DNA of 64,000 bases from Hymenobacter wooponensis (GCF_004745865.1 NZ_SRKZ01000006.1:62001-126000), one strand, 5' to 3'; positions 43,727-53,654 are shown, counted from the first letter of the stretch. Made by a program: numbers and translations. Notes: generated by a model from the letters alone, not told the origin.

Positions 43727-44356
43727 TTATTTCTTGCTCTTGGTTTTGGTCTTGCTGGGTGCTGCTGGAGCTACAGTGGAAGTAGCAGTAGGAGCGGTAA
43801 CTTTAGGTGCAGCTTGTGCGGCGCCCGGAGTGATACCCATCTTTTTCAGAATCAGGTCCGACACGTCACCTTCCTTAGGACCGTGCAACAGCACTGGGCT
43901 AGCGCCATCGGAGTTCAGGATGTAAGTGTAGCCATTTTCTTGTGCTACGGCATCAATGTTCTTCTGGAGCTTGTCGAGCGCAGGTTTCAGCAGGGCCTGC
44001 TGCTTTTGCTGGAGGGAATTTTCAGCATTCTGCTGAAACTCCTGAATCGACTGCTGCATGTTCTGCAGTTCACGCTCTTTATCAGTACGTACTACGTCGG
44101 TCATGGTAGCAGCCCCTTTCTGGTAAGCTTCCCCTTTCGTACGGAATTCAGTAGCCTTAGCGTCCAGCTGGTTTTTAAGCTGGGTGCTATAATCTTTCAG
44201 CTGAGACTCAATCTGCTTGCTCTCGGGCATCTGGCTTAGCACGTACTCAACGCTGGTATAGCCAATTTTCAGCGGTGCGGCCGTTTGAGCCATAGAAGCC
44301 GTAGCCGTAGTGAAAGTAAGAGCGGCAACAGCCAATGCAACGCGGAATTTGTTCAT
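43727..44356 (-). CDS. OmpH/Skp-family periplasmic chaperone (second of pair)
   Basis: 209 residues from ATG 44354-44356 (MNKFRVALAV); an ATG three codons upstream is equally possible. Signal peptide ending SMAQ. A long coiled-coil (about 45-140: KQIESQLKDYSTQLKNQLDAK ... QQSIQEFQQNAENSLQQKQ) is the Skp tentacle region, and the tail is Ala/Thr/Lys-rich. It holds unfolded outer-membrane proteins on their way to BamA, encoded just upstream. Confidence 0.9.
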   Translation of the reverse strand: MNKFRVALAVAALTFTTATASMAQTAAPLKIGYTSVEYVLSQMPESKQIESQLKDYSTQLKNQLDAKATEFRTKGEAYQKGAATMTDVVRTDKERELQNMQQSIQEFQQNAENSLQQKQQALLKPALDKLQKNIDAVAQENGYTYILNSDGASPVLLHGPKEGDVSDLILKKMGITPGAAQAAPKVTAPTATSTVAPAAPSKTKTKSKK

Positions 44357-44401
44357 GATGGTCATTAAAAGAAAAAGGTCAGAGAGTAAGATGTTACAAA
44401 G

Positions 44402-45079
44402 TTACTTTTTTCGGCTTGCCGGACGCGGAGCCGTGCGAGCTGGCGTCTTGGGCCGGACGGTAGCATCTTCTGCTACTGTCTCATCGGCGCCGGCTGGTGC
44501 CTGAGGAGTAGCTACCGTATTAACCGTGCCTTTCTGAGCTGCTTGGTTGCGCTCCGGCGAAGCTAGGCCTAATTCTTCCAACACAAACTCCGTGTAATCA
44601 TGAGCGGGATTTGTGTATAGCATCGTTAGGTCGCCAGACTTATCAAATACAATGGCCAGTTGCTTCTTCTTAGCTACTTTCTCAATAGCCTCGAACACCT
44701 GGTCTTGTACTGGCTTAGTCAGCTCTTGCCGCTTTTTGAAAAGCTGCCCTTCAAAGCCGAAGATCTTGTTTTGGTAGGCTTTAATATCCTGTTCCTTCTT
44801 CAAGATTTCGTCCTGACGCTTCTTCTTCATCGGCTCTGTTAGAACGACTTCTTCCGCTTGATAATTCCGGTAGAGCTTATCAAGATCCTTTTTTTGACTT
44901 TCAATGTCTTTCTGCCAGTTGGCCGATAACGTATTCAGCTCTTGCTGAGCCTGTCCGTAGGCCGGCATCTTGCCCATAATAAATTCGGAATCAACATAAC
45001 CGAACTTCTGGGCCTGCGCTGCCGGAGCCAGTACACACAGCAGCAGGGCTGCCATCATCCACGTCAGTAACTTACGCAT
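44402..45079 (-). CDS. OmpH/Skp-family periplasmic chaperone (first of pair)
   Basis: 225 residues, ATG start, signal peptide ending AAQAQ. Skp-like N-terminal strand KFGYVDSEFIMGKMPAYGQAQQEL, then a long Lys/Gln/Glu-rich coiled-coil (about 50-140). The C-terminal tail is Pro/Ala/Thr-rich and longer than in E. coli Skp. Lies 41 bp after bamA. A TAACTTTG element (44397-44404, minus strand) overlaps its stop codon and may be a promoter for the next ompH copy. Confidence 0.9.
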   Translation of the reverse strand: MRKLLTWMMAALLLCVLAPAAQAQKFGYVDSEFIMGKMPAYGQAQQELNTLSANWQKDIESQKKDLDKLYRNYQAEEVVLTEPMKKKRQDEILKKEQDIKAYQNKIFGFEGQLFKKRQELTKPVQDQVFEAIEKVAKKKQLAIVFDKSGDLTMLYTNPAHDYTEFVLEELGLASPERNQAAQKGTVNTVATPQAPAGADETVAEDATVRPKTPARTAPRPASRKK

Positions 45080-45120
45080 TGAGAATGAAGGATAGGTAGC
45101 CAGCTGGTGCTCCGTTGGGC

Positions 45121-47640
45121 TTAGCGGATTTGCTGACCAATGATGAAGTGAAAACGCCCTGATGTTTGCTTTTGACCTGCCGAGTAAACAGGCACGTTAT
45201 CGAAGCCCCAGCCATAGTCAAAGCCAAGCAAACCAAATGCTGACATGAAGATACGAGCTCCTAGGCCTGCTGAGCGGTACAACTTATATGGGTTATAGTC
45301 GGTGTACTTCTCGAACGAGTTACCTGCCTCCGCAAAGCCTAGAACATAGACAGTTGCAGCTGGGTTCAAGCTCACTGGATAACGCATTTCCAGCACGTAC
45401 TTATTGTATACCACGCCACCATTCGAATCATTACGTGAAGCAGGCAGCGACTCTGTGCTGTTGGGGTCATCATAGCCACGTAGACCTACATATTCGGTAC
45501 CTACTAGGAAGTTAGAAGCACCACCATAGCCTAGGCCAGATCCACCCAGTTTAAACCGTTCAAACGGCCCAATCTGACGGCTGCTATTGTAGCTACCAAT
45601 AAAGCCAAAGTGTGCCCGGGTGTTCAACACCAGCTTTCCTACCAGCGGGGAGAACCAGGAGGCATCGAACATCCACTTATGGAACTCAACCCACTCATTC
45701 ACGTTCGGATGCGAACCTTTGAAGATGGAGTAAGGCGGTGTTAGGTTCACACTTAACGACAGCGTTGAGCCCCGACGAGTAAAGGTGGGGTTATCAATGC
45801 TATTGCGCGCCAGGGTAGTGTTGAACGTGAAGTTGTTCGCGTTACCGTTGTTGAAATTCTCGAAGTACGTGTAGTTCTGCAGCTTGTACTGGCTGAACGA
45901 CAACGAATTGCTTAGCGTAAAGTAGTCGTCGGGCCAGCGTAGACGACGGCCTAAGCTCACAGATGCGCTATTTACTTTAATTGAGCTACCTGTCTTGGGG
46001 TCAAAGTTGGTACCCAAGCGCTGGATGCTCTTGTTAAGGCTAAAAGAGAACGAGTTTGGCTTACGACCGCCCAACCAAGGCTCGGTGAAAGAGAAGGAGT
46101 ATGCTTGATACTGCAGACCATTAGCCTGCACGTTCAGCGCCAAGCGCTGGCCATCACCCGCGGGAACAGGAGTCCAGTTACGCAAGCTACTAGCTTTGCG
46201 CAGGGAGAAGTTGTTAAATACTAGGCCTACCGTACCAATAAAGCCGGCGTAGCCACCCCAGCCACCCGAGAGAGTAATCTGGTCAGAAGGCTTCTCTTCT
46301 ACCGTGTAATTGATGTCTACAGTTCCATCGGCTTGATTTGGCACGGGGTTCATGCCAATCTTCTCGGGGTCGAAGTAGCCAAGGGTGGCTATTTCACGCT
46401 GGGAGCGAATCAGTTGCTCACGGCTAAATTTGTCACCAGGCAAGGTGTATAACGCCCGACGCACCACGTGGTCAGAGGTTTTAGTATTGCCCGCGATGTT
46501 AATCTCCTTGATCCGCGCTTGCACCCCTTCGGTTATGCGCATCTCGATATCAATCGAGTCGCCTTCTACCTTGGTTTCTACAGGCTCAATCTGGAAGAAT
46601 AAGTAACCATCATTCATGTAGAGCGAGGTTACATCTTGGCCCGTAGGGTTATAGTTCAGGCGCTTATCAAGCGTTTCCTTGCTATATACGCTTCCCTCCT
46701 TGATGGCTAGCACCGAAGCCAACGTCTTGTCGTCGTACAGGTAGTTGCCGTTCCAAGTAATGTGACGGAAGTAGTACTTCGGCCCTTCATCAACCCGCAC
46801 AGTCAAGGTCAAGCCCTTGTTATCACGGGCTAATGAGTCGGATACTACTACAGCATCACGGTAGCCTTGAGCATTGTAGAAGTCGATAAGCTTCTTCTTA
46901 TCCTCTTCAAACTCTGTGCGCTGAAACTTACCGGAGTTAAAGAACTTGGGAAATTTCTTCTCCTTGGTTTTCTTGAACTTGCCTTTCAGTGTCCCGTCTT
47001 TGAAAGCCTGGTTGCCTTCAAATACAATATCATGGATACGCACTTTGGCACCCTTATCTACCTTGATATCGAGCAGTACGCTGTTGGAAAGAGACGAATC
47101 AGGCACCTGTACGATGTTCACTTTCGCATCTAGGAAGCCTTTGTTCGTGTAGAACTTCCGCACTTGGGTTTTGGTGTTGCTCAGTAGTGCGTCCGTTACC
47201 ACCTTACCCCGAATAAGCTTAATCTTATTCTTTAGCTCGTCTGCCTGGCTTTTACCAATGCCCGTAAATTCGAACTTCGAAAGGCGAGGGCGCTCCTTTA
47301 GATTAAAATCCAGGAAAACGCGCTGCCCTTCAATATGGTCGATGCTTACGCTCACGTCCCCAAGAATGCCCTGGTCCCAAAGTCTGCGAATAGCCTTGCC
47401 TACTTCCTCACCAGGAATAGTAATTGGGTCGCCAATCTTTAGGCCAGTTAGGCCAATGAGTGTATTAGCATCGAGGTAACGTGCCCCGCTGATAGTAATT
47501 CCGCCCAATGTATAGCGCTTAGCTTCTCCTTCAGCCGCAGCCCCAGGAGCAGTCTGCGCCAAGGCAGCCTCGCTGGCGGCTACTCCCAAGGATAGGGTGA
47601 TAGCTAAGGCCCGAAAAATTTTATGGTACGAAGAACTCAT
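45121..47640 (-). CDS. bamA: Outer-membrane assembly factor BamA
   Basis: 839 residues, ATG start, signal peptide ending AALAQ. Five POTRA-type repeats (about 40-440; for example VSISGARYLDANTLIGLTG-like strands and INIAGNTKTSDHVVRRALYTLPGD) followed by a 16-strand Omp85 barrel (about 470-839). It inserts beta-barrels into the outer membrane. The C-terminus reads FHFIIGQQIR: the usual final aromatic residue of the beta-signal is not the last residue. 9 bp after uppS; conserved order uppS-bamA-ompH-ompH. Confidence 0.95.
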   Translation of the reverse strand: MSSSYHKIFRALAITLSLGVAASEAALAQTAPGAAAEGEAKRYTLGGITISGARYLDANTLIGLTGLKIGDPITIPGEEVGKAIRRLWDQGILGDVSVSIDHIEGQRVFLDFNLKERPRLSKFEFTGIGKSQADELKNKIKLIRGKVVTDALLSNTKTQVRKFYTNKGFLDAKVNIVQVPDSSLSNSVLLDIKVDKGAKVRIHDIVFEGNQAFKDGTLKGKFKKTKEKKFPKFFNSGKFQRTEFEEDKKKLIDFYNAQGYRDAVVVSDSLARDNKGLTLTVRVDEGPKYYFRHITWNGNYLYDDKTLASVLAIKEGSVYSKETLDKRLNYNPTGQDVTSLYMNDGYLFFQIEPVETKVEGDSIDIEMRITEGVQARIKEINIAGNTKTSDHVVRRALYTLPGDKFSREQLIRSQREIATLGYFDPEKIGMNPVPNQADGTVDINYTVEEKPSDQITLSGGWGGYAGFIGTVGLVFNNFSLRKASSLRNWTPVPAGDGQRLALNVQANGLQYQAYSFSFTEPWLGGRKPNSFSFSLNKSIQRLGTNFDPKTGSSIKVNSASVSLGRRLRWPDDYFTLSNSLSFSQYKLQNYTYFENFNNGNANNFTFNTTLARNSIDNPTFTRRGSTLSLSVNLTPPYSIFKGSHPNVNEWVEFHKWMFDASWFSPLVGKLVLNTRAHFGFIGSYNSSRQIGPFERFKLGGSGLGYGGASNFLVGTEYVGLRGYDDPNSTESLPASRNDSNGGVVYNKYVLEMRYPVSLNPAATVYVLGFAEAGNSFEKYTDYNPYKLYRSAGLGARIFMSAFGLLGFDYGWGFDNVPVYSAGQKQTSGRFHFIIGQQIR

Positions 47641-47649
47641 TTTCTGCTG

Positions 47650-48396
47650 TTACGAAACGGTTAGCTGCTCACTGGTTTTGCCGAAGCGTCGCTCTCGCTG
47701 CTGATAAGCGAGTAGAGCGTCATAGAAATGCTCCCGTCGGAAATCGGGCCACAGCAGATCCGTAATGTATAGCTCGGTGTAGGCCAGTTGCCACAGCAAA
47801 AAGTTGCTGATGCGCTGCTCTCCACTGGTGCGGATAAGCAACTCTGGATCGGGAATACCTTTAGTTGAAAGATAACCTGCAATGGTTTGCTCCGTAATAC
47901 TTGCTGCATTCACATTGCCGGCTGCTACATCTGCTGCTAGCTTCTGCGCGGCTTGGGTTATGTCCCAACGCCCGCTGTAGCTAAGAGCCAACACAAGGGT
48001 CATTTGGTTGCCTGCTTTGGTTAATTCTATTGCCTCAGCAAGCTCGCGCTGGCAGGAATCAGGTAGACTTTCAATTTGCCCAATGGCCTGCAGACGGATG
48101 TTGTTTTTCAACAGCGTTGCAGTTTCCTGCCGGATGGTATGAACCAGCAGCTGCATCAAAGCCATTACTTCATGGGCCGGACGCGCCCAGTTTTCCGTAG
48201 AAAAAGCGTAAAGCGTTAGATACTGCACACCAATTTCGGCCGCAGATTCTACTGTTTCACGTACCGCCTTGATAGCGCTCTGGTGGCCAAAAATGCGGAG
48301 CCCGCCCTTCTGCTTGGCCCAACGACCATTGCCGTCCATAATGACGGCGACGTGTACGGGAATATTCTGGGAGTTAATCTCGGACCGAGAGGCCAT
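47650..48396 (-). CDS. uppS: Isoprenyl transferase (undecaprenyl diphosphate synthase)
   Basis: 248 residues, ATG start. It builds the C55 lipid carrier for peptidoglycan and O-antigen. Cis-prenyltransferase signatures: HVAVIMDGNGRWAKQKG (catalytic Asp of MDGNGRWA), YLTLYAFSTENWARP and ELLIRTSGEQRISNFLLWQLAYTEL. First gene before bamA in the conserved envelope cluster. Confidence 0.95.
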   Translation of the reverse strand: MASRSEINSQNIPVHVAVIMDGNGRWAKQKGGLRIFGHQSAIKAVRETVESAAEIGVQYLTLYAFSTENWARPAHEVMALMQLLVHTIRQETATLLKNNIRLQAIGQIESLPDSCQRELAEAIELTKAGNQMTLVLALSYSGRWDITQAAQKLAADVAAGNVNAASITEQTIAGYLSTKGIPDPELLIRTSGEQRISNFLLWQLAYTELYITDLLWPDFRREHFYDALLAYQQRERRFGKTSEQLTVS

Positions 48397-48491
48397 TGTT
48401 ACTTTTTGCGTAAAGAGGCTGCAAGGTACGCAAATGGTTGCATAAGCTTGACCCCTACCTTTAAACGTTCGATCTATCCTTCACATTGCAC

Positions 48492-48539
48492 AGAAGCCCC
48501 TGACACCTCGGCATTGCTTGCTGCGTGTCAGGGGCTTCT
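48492..48539 (-). terminator. Hairpin between DUF6089 gene and uppS
   Basis: 15-bp perfect arms AGAAGCCCCTGACAC / GTGTCAGGGGCTTCT (48492-48506, 48525-48539) with an 18-nt loop. No T-run, so termination is uncertain. Confidence 0.5.
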
Positions 48540-48561
48540 ATTTTCGAGCGTCTTTCGGAGC

Positions 48562-49335
48562 CTATCTATTCTTTTTGTTTTTCTGAATATCTAGAGTGCC
48601 TTCAGGACACCGGATTTTATAGAAAGTGTAAGAGATGCTCAGGCCGTTGTAAAAGTACCAGTCCTTATCATTAGGATTGCCTAGCACTCGCACGTCAGAG
48701 CTAGCCGTCGGCAGATCTTTACCATTGTACCGATCAATGTTATCAGTAAAAGTTTTGCGTGCTCCCGCTTCTAGTCCCAAGTTCCAATGCTGAGACAGCG
48801 CATATTTGAAGCCTAGGCCAGCGGGTATAGCTACTCCTACTAGGCTATTGTATTCGCTATTAGCAATGCCCCGGCCTATTACTCTCGTGTGTGCATAGAA
48901 CCCTGCAATGCCTACGAATACATACGGTGTGAAATGGACTTTATCCTTCCGGTTATGGAAGTCAAAGAAGTTGTACTCTAGTGCACCTGAAACTTCCCAC
49001 AAGCTACCTTTCAGGTTAGCATTCCGATACGCTGCGAGCGGAGCAGTATCATTATTCACTCCTTTTACGGTTTCATCGGCAGCGCGTAACAGGCCACCGG
49101 TGATTGCTCCTCTTAGCGTTACTGGTGCGGAGATATCCTTGCGGTAGAAAGCAGTAAAGGCTGGCCGGTTATTCCGAAACTGGTAACGAGGCGACAATTC
49201 TCCCTTATAGCTTAGTCCGCCTAGGCCTATGCCAACTTCACTTGTGTTTTGTGCTACGGCTGAATGAACAAAAAAAACACTCCCTGCTTGCGCAAGGCAA
49301 ACAAGGAGTGCTTTGATAGGAGTCGATTGCGTCAT
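48562..49335 (-). CDS. porG: DUF6089 / PorG-like outer-membrane protein
   Basis: 257 residues, ATG start, signal peptide ending SAVAQ. Beta-rich protein with family motifs EVGIGLGGLSYKGELSPRYQF, YVFVGIAGFYAHTR and GLEAGARKTFTDNIDRYNG ... NDKDWYFYNGLSISYTFYK. In Porphyromonas the homologue PorG is a type-IX secretion component encoded directly before uppS and bamA. This gene has the same position. That supports a T9SS role, but the function here is inferred. Confidence 0.82.
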   Translation of the reverse strand: MTQSTPIKALLVCLAQAGSVFFVHSAVAQNTSEVGIGLGGLSYKGELSPRYQFRNNRPAFTAFYRKDISAPVTLRGAITGGLLRAADETVKGVNNDTAPLAAYRNANLKGSLWEVSGALEYNFFDFHNRKDKVHFTPYVFVGIAGFYAHTRVIGRGIANSEYNSLVGVAIPAGLGFKYALSQHWNLGLEAGARKTFTDNIDRYNGKDLPTASSDVRVLGNPNDKDWYFYNGLSISYTFYKIRCPEGTLDIQKNKKNR

Positions 49336-49377
49336 TAGACTGGCTGTTGATTGATTAGGACAGCCAGTGACTGCTGG

Positions 49378-50259
49378 CTATCGGAACTTGGGGCTTTTTA
49401 CTTTCGGAGCGAGAATATAGTTTACCGATACACCCAAAGTAGTGTACCAATCTTTCTCATTGCTTTTACCGCGCATCTCGCCACCTTGAGCAGTACGGTC
49501 GTATGTGCCTGGGAAGTTGCGAGTGATATCCCAACCGAAGTACTGTGACTGAGCAGAGCGAAGTGCATCACGGTTAGGAGCGTAGTTACCGCTTACATCA
49601 TCCAGGTAGTCGGTGAAGGTTTTGCGGAAACCAAGTTCTAGACCTAGGTCAAAGCTCTTATTGAGCTTGTAACGAGCACCTGCACCGAAAGGAATCACAA
49701 ATTGAGTCAGGCTGTAACCCTTGTCTTGAGCTTCAGTTCTTAACGGCTGCAAAGCCACAATATTGCCATTGGCATCAGTAGCCTTTGGGTTGTGGTGAAT
49801 AACACCCACGCCCCCAAACAAGTAAGGAACAAAGTCAGGGCGCTTGAGGTAGTTGTTACGGTTCTCAATCAGGTCGAAGATACCTACTGCCGACAGTTCC
49901 AGAATGTCGTTACGGAAGTTCATATTCCGGTTGTAGCGGAACTTGGCATCCGGATCGTTCTGGTCAGCGGCTTTAGCGTCATCACCCGTAATGCGGCCGT
50001 AAGCAAGAGCAGCACGCACCGAGATACGAGGAGCAAAGCGGCGGGTGAACGATAGACCCAGGTTAGGGCGAGTAGCACCGGCCCGGAAGCTAGGAATGCT
50101 AGGCTTCGGCGTGATGTCACCGAAGTAGTTCATGGCGTTAAGGCTAACTCCAACGGAGTTGTACTGCTTCCGCTTACTAAATTGCTGCGCACTCGCATCC
50201 GTAGCTACTAGTGCCAAGACTAGTAACAGGGCCAAAGTGTGTGTGAAGAATTGCTTCAT
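49378..50259 (-). CDS. DUF6089 / PorG-like outer-membrane protein, second copy
   Basis: 293 residues, ATG start, signal peptide ending ASAQQ. Same fold as the neighbouring PorG-like protein: YNSVGVSLNAMNYFGDITP, VPYLFGGVGVIHHNP, GLELGFRKTFTDYLDDVSGNY and NEKDWYTTLGVSVNYIL. It is about 36 residues longer, with an extra Asn/Asp-rich loop. 42 bp upstream of the other copy, so a tandem pair. It has its own -7 box (50333-50340). Which copy serves the T9SS cannot be told from sequence. Confidence 0.82.
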   Translation of the reverse strand: MKQFFTHTLALLLVLALVATDASAQQFSKRKQYNSVGVSLNAMNYFGDITPKPSIPSFRAGATRPNLGLSFTRRFAPRISVRAALAYGRITGDDAKAADQNDPDAKFRYNRNMNFRNDILELSAVGIFDLIENRNNYLKRPDFVPYLFGGVGVIHHNPKATDANGNIVALQPLRTEAQDKGYSLTQFVIPFGAGARYKLNKSFDLGLELGFRKTFTDYLDDVSGNYAPNRDALRSAQSQYFGWDITRNFPGTYDRTAQGGEMRGKSNEKDWYTTLGVSVNYILAPKVKSPKFR

Positions 50260-50332
50260 ATTGAGCGAGAGTTAGAAATATTCTGAGGTAGCTGAAAGCA
50301 AGTTGTCAATTGGACACGGTCGCAGTCAGTGA

Positions 50333-50340
50333 CAAAAGTA
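50333..50340 (-). promoter_or_regulatory. -7 element of the DUF6089 pair
   Basis: Minus strand TACTTTTG, about 75 bp before the ATG. A T-rich stretch lies where the -33 box is expected. Confidence 0.45.
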
Positions 50341-50386
50341 GAGGTTGAGGGGAACTAAAAAAATATTAAGATGAAAAACTATATTA

Positions 50387-51280
50387 TTAAACCGGGATAC
50401 CCGCCGGATTTCGTCTATCTAGGCCCCAATTTAGCTTACTACGTAAGGTACTCAGGAAGTTGACATGGTTGAGCTTCACTAGGCGGGCATTAAAATTCTC
50501 ACGACGTACGGCAATCTGCACATTGGCTTCTACCGTGACGGAGCGAGAATCAAGCGACAGCAAAAAGTTGTTGCTTCTGCCCTCAATCTCAAATGATATA
50601 ACACTCCGGTCAGACACGATAAGCGGCCGCACGTTTAGATTGTGGGGGCATACGGGAGCGATAATAAAATTGTTCGTTTGTGGTAGCATTACTGGCCCAC
50701 CACAGCTCAAAGAATAGCCCGTCGAGCCCGTGGGTGTTGATACAATTAGTCCATCGGCCCAGTAGGAGTTGAGGTACTCGCCATCAATGTAGGTATGCAC
50801 TACAATCATAGATGAGGTATCTCGCTTAAGGATACTGAACTCGTTAAGGCCAAAGTTGATAGCACCAAAGGCCTCTGGATCAGTATCAACCCGAATCAGG
50901 CTACGGTCTTCCAAGACAAAGTGTCCTTTGAATAAGGAATCAATGGCCTGTGGAATATTTTCGGGGGCAATAGTAGCAAGGAAGCCTAATCGCCCGGTAT
51001 TGATGCCAAGAATAGGAATCTGCAGACTTCCAACATACGTCACTGTGTCTAGCAGGGTACCATCGCCACCGATGCTTAGTACAAAACGGACACCGTGCAG
51101 AGAGTCGCCGCGGCGGAAAGTGGTAATGCCGGCCGGAATTTGAACGTGCTGGCTTAGGTACGTATAGAAGGCCTCCACAATCATCACCTCAGACTGCCGC
51201 CGTACCAGATCTTCCAGCAGAACTTGCAAAAATGGAGCGAGGGCGTCGTCGAAAGGTTTGCCCAGAATGGCTATTTTCAT
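50387..51280 (-). CDS. nadK: NAD kinase
   Basis: 297 residues, ATG start. It phosphorylates NAD to NADP. Signatures: the GGDGT motif (VLSIGGDGTLLDTV), NTGRLGFLA, the NE-like GLNEFSILKRDTSSM, and DGLIVSTPTGSTGYSLSCGGP. Part of the conserved hydrolase-CBS-nadK-DUF6089-uppS-bamA string. Here an Omp85-like gene separates it from the CBS gene by 1.5 kb. Confidence 0.95.
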   Translation of the reverse strand: MKIAILGKPFDDALAPFLQVLLEDLVRRQSEVMIVEAFYTYLSQHVQIPAGITTFRRGDSLHGVRFVLSIGGDGTLLDTVTYVGSLQIPILGINTGRLGFLATIAPENIPQAIDSLFKGHFVLEDRSLIRVDTDPEAFGAINFGLNEFSILKRDTSSMIVVHTYIDGEYLNSYWADGLIVSTPTGSTGYSLSCGGPVMLPQTNNFIIAPVCPHNLNVRPLIVSDRSVISFEIEGRSNNFLLSLDSRSVTVEANVQIAVRRENFNARLVKLNHVNFLSTLRSKLNWGLDRRNPAGIPV

Positions 51281-51317
51281 AACAAAATGTTAACCCGCAC
51301 CTATACAGGTAGCGGAG

Positions 51318-52805
51318 TTAAATGGGAAACGCGGTGCGAAAAAAGAAGCCGCCTTGGCCCTCTACGTTACGTGTATACTCCAACGTGAATACCCAATCAT
51401 AATACGTAGCCAAGTGTAGGCCTAGGCCAGCGGAAGCTAGCATACGGTTAGGCAGCCGATTGGTAACAGATGCTACAGCTGGGTTTCGTACGTACCCCAC
51501 GTCGGCAAAGGTATTCAAATACAGCGCCAACGGAATGGAATTGATTTTGGCGTTATTAATTCCGTTCAGCTTCACCCTGCCGGCATCAAATAACCGATAG
51601 GTTACTCCTTGCTGCACTAACCCGTAGTGACGACCCTCAATTACGTACGCATCATAGCCACGCACTAGCACTTCATAGCCGAAGGCGCGGTTATCAGCGT
51701 AGGCCACTTGTTGCGCTAGGCGGGCTCTCCCCTGCACTCCCACGCTGTAGTAAAACGGGCCACCAAGCGCTACATATTTGGCATAATGCCCCCAGAAGGT
51801 GGTGATATTAGGACTGCCGCCCGTAAGAAAACTTCGGTAGGCCACTCCTACTTCCGCAAACTGCCCAGTAAGTGGATAAGCAAAGGTATTGCGTTGGTTA
51901 AGAGTACTTACTAGACTTACCTCGACATACTGGCGTTGCGTTCTGCCCAAGTAATAGCTAGGGTTGCGTTTGTAAAGCGAGTCTGAGATCCGCTCGTGAT
52001 GGTAGGATACATCTAGTGCGGTGCGATGCTGGACGGTGCGGCGCCAGCGAATACCGGCAATAGCATACTGACGCTCAATAGGAAATTCGTCTTCCTGGCG
52101 GTAGTTGACGAGCCGGTCGCGGAAGGTGGCATAGTCCAAGGCGTGACTTTGGTAGTAGGAGAAGCCACCTCCAAAGCCAATACGACGGCGCTTGCCGTAG
52201 CCTGGGGCTTCATAGAAGAGCTCATACTTGCGGTTGAAGCCCAACTGAATGTTTGCTAACACTTGCTCGTTCCGGCCACGAAAATTTTTTCGTACGACAT
52301 GCACGCCGTAATCAAGGCGACTCCAGCGGTCGGAACGGTCGAGCCAGGAGCGGAAATTACGGTCAGCGAGGGAGAAGATGGGTATGGGGAACGTGTACCA
52401 GCGCTCTTGCACGCTAAAAAGTACCGTTAGGCTACCCTCCCGACACACCGCTTGCACCAGCACGTGGTGAAACAACTGCAGATTAAACAGACGCCTTCGG
52501 TTGAGTTCCAGTCGACGCGCCAGCGTTTCTGTAACTAGCGAATCTCCCTCATGGAAATCTAGCTCGGCCCGTAGTACTCGCTCCTTGGTTACGGCATTGC
52601 CAACGAACAGAATATTGCTTATCCGCACCGCAGTATATCCTGGGCACTGTACACTTATTAAGCTGTCAAGCGTAGTTTGGCGTAGCGAGTCAGGTGGTAG
52701 GCCAGTATGGGCCATAGCGGAGAAGCCAACCAACCAGAAGGCAAGAAAACACAGCAGTCTCTTTACTCGGGATGAGTAGCAGACTGGCGGAGGTTCTGCA
52801 GGCAT
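51318..52805 (-). CDS. Omp85-superfamily outer-membrane protein with one POTRA
   Basis: 495 residues from ATG 52803-52805. Signal segment about 15-32 (RLLCFLAFWLVGFSAMAH). One POTRA-like domain (about 45-125: ISNILFVGNAVTKERVLRAELDFHEGDSLVTETLARRLELNRRRLFNLQLFHHV) and a barrel (about 140-495) ending GGFFFRTAFPI. Much shorter than BamA (839), so a TamA/short-Omp85 relative. Its start overlaps the stop of the CBS gene (TAATG), implying coupled translation. Client unknown; secretion or lipid export are both possible for the family. Confidence 0.85.
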   Translation of the reverse strand: MPAEPPPVCYSSRVKRLLCFLAFWLVGFSAMAHTGLPPDSLRQTTLDSLISVQCPGYTAVRISNILFVGNAVTKERVLRAELDFHEGDSLVTETLARRLELNRRRLFNLQLFHHVLVQAVCREGSLTVLFSVQERWYTFPIPIFSLADRNFRSWLDRSDRWSRLDYGVHVVRKNFRGRNEQVLANIQLGFNRKYELFYEAPGYGKRRRIGFGGGFSYYQSHALDYATFRDRLVNYRQEDEFPIERQYAIAGIRWRRTVQHRTALDVSYHHERISDSLYKRNPSYYLGRTQRQYVEVSLVSTLNQRNTFAYPLTGQFAEVGVAYRSFLTGGSPNITTFWGHYAKYVALGGPFYYSVGVQGRARLAQQVAYADNRAFGYEVLVRGYDAYVIEGRHYGLVQQGVTYRLFDAGRVKLNGINNAKINSIPLALYLNTFADVGYVRNPAVASVTNRLPNRMLASAGLGLHLATYYDWVFTLEYTRNVEGQGGFFFRTAFPI

Positions 52806-53482
52806 TAGAGGCTCAGGTACTTGAGCAGGGCATCAAACCGCTCCTGCTCGTCTTCGCTGACTTCGGCAGTGCCACTAAACTGTGCTGTAATAGAGTAGCC
52901 GAAGCGTTCTAGCGTGGCGATGATGCGCGTCAGATTGGGGGTATTAAGCTTCAGCGTCAGACGAATCTTATACTGATCGTGCTCGTCCTGCGCTACGTGG
53001 GCGCTCATAATCTTTGCGTTGTTCTCTTCTACGTACCGGCTAATCTGGCTCAAAGAATAGTCACGTTCCTCCATGGCCAGCACCAATATCCCCTGCTGAC
53101 CAGTAGCCACGGGCACTTTGCCAAAAGCAGCCAGTGAGTCGCTCACCGTTACTACGCCAAGGTATTCCTGTTGGTCGTCGAGCACAGGTACCAACTGCAC
53201 ACGGTTTTGCACCGCAACTTCAATAATGGAATAAAAATGCTGGTCGCGCTGTACATGCACCTCCGCGTAGCCAAAAGGCACATCAGATAGTAACTGATCA
53301 GGCCTATCCTGATCAATCAGGTCCGCTTCAGTAATCAGGCCGCGGAACTGACGATTTTCCAGCACGGGCAATTGGCTTACATGGAATTCTTCCAACCAGC
53401 GGGCAGCCTTTTCCGTCGAGTCCGTCAGCTTCAGCGGCGGAATCATCTGGTTAAGCAAGTCTTCGGCAATCATTGAATGCAT
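52805..53482 (-). CDS. CBS-pair and ACT-like domain protein
   Basis: 225 residues from ATG 53480-53482 (MHSMIAEDLL); a second ATG three codons later is possible. Two CBS motifs (LEEFHVSQLPVLENRQFRGLITEADLI; VAVQNRVQLVPVLDDQQEYLGVVTVSDSL), then a C-terminal ACT-like part (GILVLAMEERDYSLSQISRYVEENNAKIMSAHV), the layout of AcuB-type regulators. CBS pairs usually bind adenine nucleotides. Conserved neighbour of nadK in the phylum. No effector can be read from sequence. Confidence 0.85.
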   Translation of the reverse strand: MHSMIAEDLLNQMIPPLKLTDSTEKAARWLEEFHVSQLPVLENRQFRGLITEADLIDQDRPDQLLSDVPFGYAEVHVQRDQHFYSIIEVAVQNRVQLVPVLDDQQEYLGVVTVSDSLAAFGKVPVATGQQGILVLAMEERDYSLSQISRYVEENNAKIMSAHVAQDEHDQYKIRLTLKLNTPNLTRIIATLERFGYSITAQFSGTAEVSEDEQERFDALLKYLSL

Positions 53483-53654
53483 CGGGGCGGGCGGGAAGAA
53501 AACGGAACACAAGAACCAGAAAGCAACGCTGGCTTTCAAACAGCAAGGAAGTTACTTAGCGAAGAGCGGTACACCAAGTCAAACAGAAGAGTAGAAGTAA
53601 TTTCCTAACCGTTGCATCAACGAATAAGATTACCCTCTGCACTCCTCGCCTGCC